46,354 bases of DNA from Reticulitermes lucifugus (Eukaryota > Arthropoda > Insecta > Blattodea > Rhinotermitidae), in assembly GCA_026260175.1 (NCBI GenBank), contig JAKCWW010003219.1:3438-49791 (forward strand), given 5' to 3'. This document shows positions 10,216 through 20,490 of this stretch, one piece after another. The notes below the pieces were generated by a model, which searched no databases, was not told the origin of the DNA, and saw nothing but the letters and a program-made list of their open reading frames with translations. Position 1 is the stretch's first letter. Each line of letters opens with the position of its first letter. Made by a program: the position numbers and the translations under genes.

Positions 10216-11455
10216 GTACTTTGTTAGGAGAGTGCTTTCTAAGAAACTGCTTTGCATATCTTCGTCCAGATGTGGATTTCTAGTGTGCTTTATTGTGTCT
10301 GTCTCTACAATGCCTGGTGGCCTGTTTGGCAGCTCCAGTGGCCAGTGCAGGTCCTAATATTAGGCACTGAAATGCACTTGTTTGCCAGTCGATCAGCAAT
10401 CCCATTACACCATACATCCATATCAGCTGTATGCTGTCATGTTCAGCAAGTTTAATAACGTATTGACAGCAATCCCAGACCAACTTGGAACTCATCTGAT
10501 AGCATTTAGGTGATTTAGTCCCAACGTGACTGTTTGATAGAATGTAGATATTGTTATTCTCTTATTCATATTCTCTGTTGCATGCGCCCTAATAGCCTGG
10601 AACAGTGTTGTGTATGGGACTATGCTTCTTTCTTGTGACCTAGCACCATTCCCATTATTTGTTTCGGACGCGTCTATGAACCAGACTAGTCCCTCATTTC
10701 TGTTGGGCTTAAACCCGCTTTCTCATTCACTTCTACAGAGAGTTGTTTTTAATGCGTGACTGATGAGGAGTGAGCACTGCGGAACAGGTAGCATCATCAG
10801 TCACTCTGAGGCAGCAGTGTTTTCTGCTCTGTGGCAAACAGTTGCATGATAAAGAATAGACCCTGTATAATACAGATTGTTAATATATGTGTCCTCTGTG
10901 AGCCAGTTAGTGGATTCTGTGAGTGCCTGTGTTAGGAAATTGTTATGTATGTATCTTGGGAGCATTTTGTTAACCTCCGGTAGTGTGATGGGTTCTTTCT
11001 CATGTCTCAAGGTATGTTCATGCCAATACCTTATGAATTTTGTCCTCCATTGTATCTCTAAATCCCCACTTGGGCCTCAGCCTCTGTCTTCGAGTATAGC
11101 AGGGGAATCCAAGGCTGACTTCAGCAGCAACTTAGATCTGGCCTTATGGTACCATTATGCCCAGATATTCCAACATGGTAGCTTGCTTAGTTCAGGCCTG
11201 TGTATTTTGTATTTAATACTTGGTCACCACACTATGGCAGTGTAAGTGATTGTGGATCTTAATACCAGTATAGCCAGTTGTAATATTGTATATCCAATAC
11301 AATGCATTTGGTTTCAGTCCCCGTGTTGTCTGGAGAGGGCCTCTGCAGGTCCAGATATCCTTTAGGCCCTATTCATAAACTTATTTGCCTGTTTCTTCCA
11401 TGTTAATCCCTTATTCAAAATTATTCCAAATAATTTATCCTCCGTGATTATGTGT

Positions 11456-11717
11456 CTCAGCCGATCCAGTGGCCATGCGGTCTAAGGCGTGGGTCTTCGG
11501 CCGCTCGCTTGCTAGGATCGTNNNNNNNNNNNNNNNNNNNNNNNNNNNNNNNNNNNNNNNNNNNNNNNNNNNNNNNNNNNNNNNNNNNNNNNNNNNNNNN
11601 NNNNNNNNNNNNNNNNNNNNNNNNNNNNNNNNNNNNNNNNNNNNNNNNNNNNNNNNNNACAACCTCGACACTGAAACGGGAAACCGGAGTAGGTAGAAGA
11701 GGACGACTAAAAAAAAA
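11456..11717 (+). mobile_element. tRNA-derived SINE (family C) with target duplication, containing the gap
   Basis: The tRNA-like head AGTGGCCATGCGGTCTAAGG fits an A-box region. The element ends in an A-run at 11709-11717. Perfect 9-bp flanks ATTATGTGT (11447-11455 and 11718-11726) mark a target-site duplication. A run of N (11522-11658) hides the B-box and middle part. It lies inside the LINE, between the RT active-site and thumb regions. Confidence 0.8.
11522..11658. other. Assembly gap (137 N)
   Basis: The sequence is unknown. The gap is inside a SINE copy, which probably explains why assembly failed here. The N count may be an estimate rather than the true length. Confidence 0.99.
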
Positions 11718-12425
11718 ATTATGTGTATCTTGGTAGCAAAGATTGTTTGTTTCCTAAGGCCCCTTATGTCTGTCTTCATAGTAAAAGGAATCACTAATGT
11801 ATTTGGGTTGATGGAAGAGTTCTGTCACATCACTGCTGTACTGTATCCAGGGCTGTTTTTAGCACCTCTTATAGTTGGGGAATTTCCTGTTTAGTACAAT
11901 TGTTGTATCATCAGTGTATCCCACTGTATTGAACCCAAAGAAGTTGGTCCACCACCAGCCTCCACAGCAGGGATGATAACCTTCCCCCCCCCCATCCTGA
12001 CAACCCAACCACAGATTTTCTCCCAATAATGTGGCTGTTATGTTTCTACACTTCCCTGCATTGATCAGATCGACCTACAAAGGTTGTCTCAGGTTCGTGC
12101 TTGTTATCATTTTTTGCTGTTGCTTCAAATAAGGTTCTGTCAGGTGCCTCCATTGTGTCAAAGAAAGGCCTTGGAACTATTTTCTTGTGTCCTGCTATTG
12201 TGTCAGTTTACACTACCACATTATGGATCACAATTTTGGTAGATGTACTGACTTGGTAGGCAAATTGACCACTGTAGAGGATACTTCCTTAACACATATG
12301 CATTGCATGCCTACCCACTGATTTTTCCATCTGCAGATGGACAGATGATACCCCTATTTGTTTATGTGCCACATGTTCTCTGTAGTCATATTTACCTGCC
12401 TTGGGTATAGTCGTTCCGTTCATCT

Positions 12426-13088
12426 GCCTCTTCAGTCCCTAGGAATATATCTATATGGTAGATGGCTCTGAATTTGTGACTTATGTGTGGGATCTAAATA
12501 CATCATTCCACACTGCAGAGTAACAGGTATGGTATTATCTTGCCCTTGCTGATTTGAAGAGATTAAATATGCCAGTGGCCCATCTCACCTTGGATTAATT
12601 GACCACCTCTGTGGACAGGTTTCAGTACTTCCTGTGTGTCCAGATGTGGTGATCCTTGTCCTCAAATGTGATTTGACACTTCTGGTGATAGAATGAGAGG
12701 GTGGCCTGTTGCAACTGGTCAGTATTCAGCTCTACAACCTGCACTGTAGCCTGAGAACTTCCATTCACTTCTTTCTATGATTACCAGTTGAGTCTCTTGG
12801 GTGTTGGTCGAAGTTGAAAAGTTGCAGTTTCTTACTGATGTTGTGTGATATTCATTGATTTGAATGTAAATACCATACTGTAGGGAATGTCTTCAAACCT
12901 ACCAGTGATGTATAGGTCTTGCTTATAGTTTTTGCCATGTATGGTATATGTACCCTTCTGATTTTAGTAAGTTAAGAAATTTTTCCACGAGACATTTGAG
13001 AAATGATGAAAACTGTTAGACATAACAGATTCAATTTGTAATGTAACAACATTATAAAGTTATTTTAGGCAATGAAATAACAATACAG
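12426..13088. other. No recognised gene; possible LINE upstream remains
   Basis: On the - strand this would be the region ahead of the reverse transcriptase fingers, where an endonuclease domain would be expected. I could not recognise its motifs. No other feature was seen. Confidence 0.4.
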
Positions 13089-13370
13089 GTGGACCAGGAT
13101 AGCATAGTTGGTATAGTGACTTGCTATGGGCTGGACAGTCGAGGGATCAAATCCTGGTGGGGATGAGAATTTCCCCACCCATTCAGACCGGCCCTGGGGC
13201 CCACTCAGTCTCCTGTACAATGGGTACCAGGTCTCTTACCCGGGTGTTAAGCAGCTGGGGTGTGGCGTTGACCACCCACCCCCATCTAGCGCCTAGGTTA
13301 AAGAAAGAGTAGAGCTATACTTCTACTCCCCCTCTGGCCCTTCATGGCTTCTTATAGGGTGTACTTTTTT
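13089..13370 (+). mobile_element. tRNA-derived SINE (family A), nearly full length
   Basis: The head is clear: GATAGCATAGTTGGTATAGT (A-box) and GTCGAGGGATCAAATCCTGG (B-box). The body has GGCCCTGGGGCCCACTCAGT and the tail CCTTCATGGCTTCTTATAGG. The element ends in a T-rich and AAT-rich stretch. It is one of the best-preserved family A copies here. Confidence 0.82.
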
Positions 13371-13890
13371 TAATAATAATGTTACAGATTTATAATGTAA
13401 CTACAATGAGTGTAGTTTCCTTTTAGTTAGTATAAAATAGTTGTAAACTCTCTTCCAAGTTCAGTACCTAAAGAGAAATGCAAAAGTGATTTTCTTTAGT
13501 ATTAAACCACAGCAGGTCACAAGAAAATGCCATGGTCATTTAGTTGTGTCACCATTCTCTTCTTGTGCTTAACTTAGACACAGGCATATTAAATCATCCA
13601 GTTTCCAATGTGCTATCAAAAGTATGTTTTTGTAGGTTGATAGGCAGCTGTTGATGTCAGGTGGAGTATCTTTCCATTTTTAACTTCTCTGCATTGCTAT
13701 ATTTATGGCTTTCCTATCCTTCCAGTAGTCATTCTTGAGAAGCATGACTATGGAAGTTGCTTTTCCTAAACTTTAAACATTTCAATTGATTCCCATTTAG
13801 TGTTTTTCCATCAGCTGCAGTGTGTAAATTGGTCATTAAGCTACTGAATAAGAAGTAAAAGTGAAGTTGTTTGTGTGCTTAATTGATCAC
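13371..13890. other. No recognised feature
   Basis: AT-rich spacer between two SINEs of opposite orientation. No coding or repeat signal was recognised. Confidence 0.4.
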
Positions 13891-14171
13891 TCCACCATGA
13901 AGGCATGTGGGGAGTAGAGGTATAGCTCAGTGCATTCTTAACCTCAGCACTAGATGGAGGTGTGTGTTGTGCTTCACCTACCAGCCACTTTACCCCCAGG
14001 GAAAATAGCCCCTGATATTCATTGAACAGGGGCTTGGTGGGCCCCAGAGCTGGTCTGGATGCTTTAATCGAGAGAAGTGTCTTGCCCCTGCCACGTCTAA
14101 TCGTGATTCCTTGGATATACAGCCCACAATCTAGCATCTCTATACTGAGTAAGCTATACTGGAACCATAGA
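13891..14171 (-). mobile_element. tRNA-derived SINE (family A)
   Basis: Read on the - strand, the tail mirror (CCATGAAGGCATGTGGGGAG on +), CACTAGATGGAGGTG and GGCTTGGTGGGCCCCAGAGC are family A segments. The mutated head lies at about 14120-14171. The long open frame on the - strand here is SINE sequence, not a gene. Confidence 0.78.
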
Positions 14172-17100
14172 TGCTGGTCACCAATCCACTTATGTGACTG
14201 TGCAGTATCTTGGGTCACAGTATCTCCTGTCTTGAAAGCTACTTTGACAAGTCTGTTCATCTTCCTAGGCCAGTGACGAGACAATTGGCCAGCATGTACA
14301 TGCAAGCGTCCCCTTCCAGAACTCATCTGCAACTCCTGTAACAGTGCTGAAATTCTAAACTACCTTATCTTTTCTCATATTCCAGACACCATGTGACATG
14401 CCTTCAGAATATCTAGACAGCTTGTTTGGAAATAATTTGATAAGAATGATATCAGTTAAAATCTTCGCAGAACAATTCAAGCTGTTAGAACAATCTCATA
14501 TTTCACTCACAATTATGCATATGCTTGTCACCTGTACGCACACTTTGGATTCTAATTTCCTATTACTTTCATTTTCTTCCAATGTTGCAGTAAGTTCAAT
14601 ATAGAAAGAGGGTTCTAGATTGGAACATAATCCTCATACCCTTCTTACAGCTGCAGCCTTAGACCACCAGTGAGTTTCTCCTGTTTTGTTCAGTCTTCTG
14701 TAGTGAATATCCTTGTCAGCATTTTCCCATGCGTGACTAATGAAGCAATAGTACAGTTTTATTCAGTAAACCAAAATGTGATGCACTTGCAATTGCAGTG
14801 CTTGTTGTATGCATCAGTAAAATATTCAACACGAACCTAGCACCGTACTGGAATTTGGTGTGGGAACTGTGGACAGCCATGCACAGAAGCCTTTATATTT
14901 TTCTTGCATATTGGCATTTCAGGTACAAGTGTATTTCCTTACATCATGTTGCAAGTTTTCATTATTTGGATTAGAAGCTGGTGCAGCTGTTCTCGGTGGT
15001 GAATCCTGATGTGGAGGTCAAGTCTCGTGAAACAGTACAATGCCGCACTGTGCACCCTTCCGCTGGACCTGACCTCCAGATCAGGATTCGCCACTGGTTG
15101 TTTTCTAGATGACATACCACCACTGGGAGCTTTTTTGTATTTGATCTGTTACGTAACAAGCAACAACGGAGTGTTAATCATTGAAGGTGATGTCAGTTTA
15201 TACAGACTACATTCTAGTTTCCATCATATCACTTGTAGTGGTCTCTTGAATGAGCTGTCCAAGCATTTCCATACTTGCATTAACAGCAGCATGTCGAAGG
15301 ACAATCTACTTATTCCAAAGAATAATGCTTTCTCCTATACAGCTGGTTATATGTGCTTACATACAAAGGTCATATCTAGCTACAAGCATAACCAGTTACA
15401 GAATGTGATCTGAACTCTTGTTCTCCACTGTGATGGCATACTCTGCTTTATTTCCCCCGTAAGTGCGTCTGCACTTGCCTGTCACGTTGTCAGTGTCAGT
15501 TATGTACTCCAGAATGTTTGCCTGTCCACAATCCATGGTGGGCTGACATTGGTTTGAGAAGAATAAAGTTGCTAAAGCTGTGTACTGGTTTACAGAAAGG
15601 AAGCTGGAGAACGGTCTTTGTGCATGTTCTTTGATGTTTTGATGGACGTGTCTCCTGTCTTTCATTCTGCCAATGCACGGATTTGACCCTGAACTCATAT
15701 TATAGGCCATGAAACTGAACAAAATATGGCATACATTTCTTCACAGTAGATCAGCCACATAAGAAATATATATTTTTTATTTTGTTAAGTCATGTTGTTA
15801 GGATGATATGACTTTTTCAGTGCCATACCACTACATTTTTTTAACTTTTGTAATTGAAGGATGGTTTGTAGTTTCTGTATTACATATATGTAATTCTTGT
15901 TTCAGGTTTCAGAATAGTTAGCTATGAACTGTTGACTCACAACAGTTAGAAATTAATGTATATGAGGGTGTGTGTCCCAACATCTAGCAGAGAGTATCAT
16001 ACTTACAGCTTATGGAACACAACCAAATGTTTAAACTACTAATAAAACATTAAGTCACAGGCTATTTTTGATATGTGAGTGACATACTTGTCACATATGA
16101 TAAAAATAAAACAAATGTAAACAAGCTTCATTAGGATTTCATAAACTGAAACCATCTCCCATAGTCACAATCAAAACAAGATCCCTCAACCAAACAGATT
16201 CTTAGATCTGACAACATATTTGAAGGAAGGGTAACAAAATTTCACAATATGTCAAAAACCCAGTTCAGCAGACATTTGGTGTGCCATGATTCATGTCACC
16301 TTTATGAACACAAATTGTCAAGTGTTAACTACCTAATAAACAGACTGCATGTAGACTACAGACATTACCCAGCAATGAAAAAATTGTAGAAGTAACATGA
16401 AACATTATAACCAATGGTATGGCATAACAGGTCACAAGAGATTAGAAAAAGAGTATCCCTTAAACACACACAAAAAAAAAGTCATTAAAATCAACAAACA
16501 AATGAGTTTTGAATTTATTATGGCTGTGGCTACATGTCTACTGGAAAGCAATGCCCTGTAGCTTGGTACATACATACCAGTGTTCCAGCTCACAATGAAG
16601 GCAGCACATTCTTACAGAACCTTGATACCAATCACCAACAGCAGATAAACCATAGCAAAGCAGTATATTTTAAGTAAAATGTTTAAATTGTCCATTAAAA
16701 TACATTGGACACAACAGTCAAAACTTAAACACCAGATTTAAAGAATACACACAAGCAGTTTGTAATAATAATAATAATGATGATGATGATATAGGATATA
16801 ACATCAATTAGAAGTAGTGCCCATCTCATGTTGTTAGATATTGGACACATATATGACAACTTATTTGGTACTGTAGGTATAAAATAGTAACACGATAAAC
16901 AGCATCACTGTAGCTTTGAGAAATACAACCCATACTTAATAAGCAAAAATAATCTCACATGAACAGTATTGATAACACCCCAAAATTTTAAATGTCTTAT
17001 TTATCAGCTTCCTACAATTAGATAGCAGCATTCAGATCAATAGAAGCTGTACTGGCTGCAACACTCCGCACATTCAACATCCAATAAGTAACATATACTC

Positions 17101-18749
17101 ATATATAGCCACAAATGACAAAGGCAAATATCAAAATTATACAAAACAATAAAACCACACACACACACATCATACATCAGTAGTAATACATTGTCGATAC
17201 ATAACCCAAGCAATACATCAAACAGGGCAGAAGACATTACCAACAAAGCACAAGGAATTAGGGAATAATAATGAGAACATACCAAAGAGTTTTGTAAATT
17301 TATAACAATTTTGTATCAGCTTTAATATTAATATTTTATTCATTAATTTTATTGTTTGGAACAGTTGTTATGAACTGCATGGTGATCACTACTTGCTAGT
17401 TGAAACATGTTGTGCAGTGAAGTGGCGTAACAATGGTGCGATATGGACGCACATTAATCATTGGTGTGTTGTGTTGAATATACACCATGTAATGCAAATA
17501 CAGTATCATACTGCAATATAGCATTTCAGTTGCATGCCTGCTTCCAAGTGACTTTTTTTTAAGGCACTACATTTCACAGTTTTGGTGCAGAGTCATGTGT
17601 ATGAACACAGTGGTTTATGCAGTATGTTCATTTTGAAAGGAAAGGCTTTAAGTAAGTTAATGTTACAGGCAATCTTTGTTCTAGAGACATGTGCTCTGTG
17701 TGGAGGGCCCTGATACAAGAGGCTTACTTATATGTATGTAATGTGTCTGTAGTTACAGCTGTCTATGGAGACAGTTTTTGGATGATGGAGTGAGCAACTT
17801 AAGTAGCCATTTTATATGCCTTTCAATACTTCTGTGTACAGAAATGGTTCTACCACAAAGTATTAAGATTTGTTATATTATAAAGGTCTAGAAAGAATGA
17901 TTTTATTCTTAGCATTCATACTCATGGTCTTAACAGTATGAGAGGAGATGCGTTTGGACATGCCGTAAAACGTTCCCACTTTGCTCAACCTTTTTACGAG
18001 AATTTACAGTTTACTTAAAAATCCCAACTTAAGAAAATCTTCATTTCGATGTAGTGTACAGTAGAAGGTTTATACTTCCACACTGGAACCTTACTTCAAG
18101 TATAAATAAATTATACGTTAAGTAATTATTGATTTATGGTGAAAATTGTCCTCACGGGGGGAGGGTACTTTGTACCACTACCAAAATTGTTCAGTTTCTT
18201 CTTGAAGAAACAGTAATGGAGAAAAACTGTAACCTTGTAAGTGGAAGTGTTAAGTAAGCGCCATTTATTGCACCAGGTCATACACTTATGAACAGAAAAA
18301 AATTTTACATTTTGTTGACTCTGCTTGTCTACATTGGACCAGGGTACTTTATGTTATAAAGTTCTTTCAGCTAGAGAATAGTGAATACAGGAATGCAGAT
18401 GCATGTCAACATGTTAGAAAATGACTGCACAGTGCCATACTTTGCTTTTACTCCCACCACTTTTTCCAAGTTCTGGAACTGAATAAAATCCTCTTCGTGA
18501 AACTTGTGTTGGCGGATTAATATTTCCCAGCAGATCTTCCCATGAGATATTCACTTCATGCTTCATAATTCCCCGTGCTCAAGGGGGAGTCGCGCATTAG
18601 TAATTTTTAAAAATGATAAAAGTTGACCATTTTAATTATGTTAACATACCAAAACGTTGGTCCTTTTTTTTTTTGCTCTGCACAGTAACTTAAAGGGGCC
18701 TGCCACAAGGTTCGCAGTCGGGCCCCACGTTTGCTAAGGCCCGCACTGC
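14172..18749. other. Intergenic AT-rich region, no gene recognised
   Basis: Long AT-rich stretch with only short frames. It holds one inverted repeat (14994-15096), AAT/GAT microsatellite sequence at about 16766-16792 and a short CA run at about 17156-17170. No exon with a family match, RNA gene or promoter could be supported. Confidence 0.5.
14994..15096. repeat. Imperfect inverted repeat, 29-bp arms
   Basis: The left arm contains GGTGAATCCTGATGTGGAGG and the right arm the inverted CCTCCAGATCAGGATTCGCC. A spacer of about 45 bases separates them. It may be the core of a small foldback element. No other copy was recognised. Confidence 0.65.
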
Positions 18750-19491
18750 TGTCGTATCTACAATTTCTTGGCCCATTTTCAGTACAATTGCTCCACATGT
18801 GACTGGCCTTATAAACAACATAAGGTGGTAGTAATGTCCCCACAGCATTTCCTGAAAACATCAAAGATACTGATGCCTTGGATGAATTTCTGATTTTCTC
18901 TGGATATTTTGTGCCTCTTTTGGAGAAAACTTTTTTTTGGCCATGATTGTCGCTTAAATATGTCTTGTGAAAGTTCCAGATGTGTGTTAGAGGCACATCC
19001 TTTATTTCTTCTTCCAAATTGGCAATAAAGTTCCTTAATGTTTCCTCATGAATAGCAGCTCAGCTTCGTTTAATATTCTCTGAAAACCGTTCTGCAAGAC
19101 GGGGGTGACGCTTTAGAAAACACTTTACCACTCATGACTGACCTGGGGCGTTGTTTAGGAATGCCGGGACTTGTTGCCCTCTACGAGAAAAGTACTTCTT
19201 TATAATGAGTTGTAGGTCAAAAGAATCGACAGGAATGCCAAATTGACTCACTGAGAGAATATAATTTTTTAAATATTCTTCTTCCGTGCTGCATATGGGT
19301 TGCCAACCAGGTTTCCGCAGGTGTTACATTTGAGTTTGTTTATGATTGTTTGTCTGGGAATATTGTGTACAATTTCTGCTTGTTGAGAAATCCTTCCTGC
19401 TTTCACATCCTCCAAACATTTCTGTAACATATCCTTCCGAGTAGTCGGCCTACCTTCTAGATCCAGGATTTCGTATATAATTTCGCGGCAT
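18750..19491 (-). pseudogene. Dead pogo/Tigger-like (DDE_1) transposase fragment
   Basis: On the - strand an ATG at 19491 opens MPRNYIRNPGSRR, then comes an in-frame TAG. After a frame change, an HTH-type DNA-binding segment follows (KAGRISQQAEIVHNIPRQTI). After a second frame change near 19325 come EEEYLKNYILSVSQFGIPVD and FSRRGQQVPAFLNNAPG. Then TGA codons fall where Trp (before VVKCFLKRHP) and Arg would be expected. Last is the DDE part: IWNFHKTYLSD, KRGTKYPEKI and LLPPYVVYKA. The usual WNxDET reads WNFHKT, so the first catalytic Asp is lost. Similarity stops near 18750, before the second catalytic region. The family is the cut-and-paste transposases related to CENP-B and Jerky. No terminal repeats were found. 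Confidence 0.8.
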
Positions 19492-20240
19492 TTCGAAAAC
19501 AAAAATTAAATGTCGTACTGAATTTTTGTTTCCAAATAAAATCAAGGCACACTATCCAAAGAAGCGTGAGGATACTTTGCACCACTTTTATTGTCGTGCA
19601 GATTATCCACCAAATTACGCAATTATTATACCCGCACAATAACTATTACGGTGTCTTGAAGATGGAATTATATATAAGTACAAATAACACTTACCTTGTG
19701 AACGTAAACAGAACTGATTACACAGACTTTTCAAGACGAAAAATTCACTGGAATTACAGTCATTGAGTGCATCCACTGCATCTCAATACTCTCAAGCGGG
19801 AGACTGCTCGTAACTGTCACAGTCAAACAGTATGTGGGCACGTATTACACGAGTGGAGACTGACATATGGCATGTCTTGCAGAAAACTCTAAACCTTTAC
19901 TGTCGGTGGTGCAAAATAACCCCTGAAGGAGCAAAGTAGGAACGATGTACGGTATATTGCTGTTAATGTCCAAAAAATGCACAAAATTTTCTGTATAACA
20001 ATAAAAATTTTGGATGCTTGATCGCCAGAATGGAAATGTTTCGTATGTGTTTCTTATCATGTATGTTTCCCACAGTTGACCCAAAACTTCTTGATGCAAC
20101 CAGTTTATACCTGTAAAATGATATAGTTCAAATGATGGCTTTTTGTCTTGTGTATATATATTGGGACCACTTTGCATTGGTTCCGAGTTCCCAGGCACTG
20201 CTGCATAATGACGCATCATAGAAGTGACGTCATTAGATTC
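19492..20240. other. Flank of the transposase remnant, no gene recognised
   Basis: Probably includes the 5' non-coding part of the transposon on the - strand. No terminal inverted repeat could be paired. No other coding signal was seen. Confidence 0.4.
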
Positions 20241-20482
20241 CAGTGGTGTAGATAAGGCCGCAAAAGACCCCACAGTGTGGGGAGCCCCGTGGGTCTGGGG
20301 GCCCCCAAACGTACAGAGTAATAACATTTGTTACGGCTTCTTAGGTAGTGGATTTCGTACTTCTGACGAGTGGCAGTATTCTGGGTCCCAGTTAATGAGA
20401 TATGGGAGTAACTTTGCCAGTAATTATAGGAGGGGCCCCAATTATCGAGTCACGAGGGGGGGGGCACTTATCTATGCCACTG
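20241..20482. mobile_element. hAT-like MITE (242 bp)
   Basis: The ends CAGTGGTGTAGATAAG and, inverted, CAGTGGCATAGATAAG are near-identical terminal repeats. Flanks TTAGATTC (20233-20240) and TTAGATTA (20483-20490) are an 8-bp target duplication with one mismatch. The interior is GC-rich with G and C runs and no transposase. An 8-bp duplication with CAGTG ends fits the hAT superfamily. Confidence 0.82.
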
Positions 20483-20490
20483 TTAGATTA

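Larger units (their letters stand above)
9650..12425 (-). pseudogene. Decayed LINE: reverse transcriptase with RNase H
   Basis: Read from right to left, the pieces are: TIPKAGKYDY (about 12400), a segment with DRTLFEATAK (about 12150), the YTDD form of the RT active-site box (about 11907-11918), KGLTWKKQANK of the RT thumb side (about 11390), an RNase H start GLVWFIDAS (about 10690), SKLVWDCCQYVIKLAEH (about 10480), and a C-terminal block (about 9650-9810). Their order is that of non-LTR retrotransposons with an RNase H domain. The pieces lie in different frames with many stops, so the copy is dead. SINEs at 11456-11717 and 9922-10215 are inserted in it. The clade is not certain and the 5' end was not found. 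Confidence 0.72.

Noticed and set aside
13841-14332. 163-codon frame on the - strand
   Set aside because: It is mostly family A SINE sequence; the same peptides appear at other SINE copies.
17037-17285. 82-codon hydrophobic frame on the - strand
   Set aside because: AT-rich and CA-repeat sequence gives a Leu/Cys/Tyr-rich false membrane protein; no splice or family support.
18169-19585. AAAGTACCCT-like motif seen three times around the dead transposase
   Set aside because: The copies are in direct, not inverted, orientation and short, so they do not define transposon ends.
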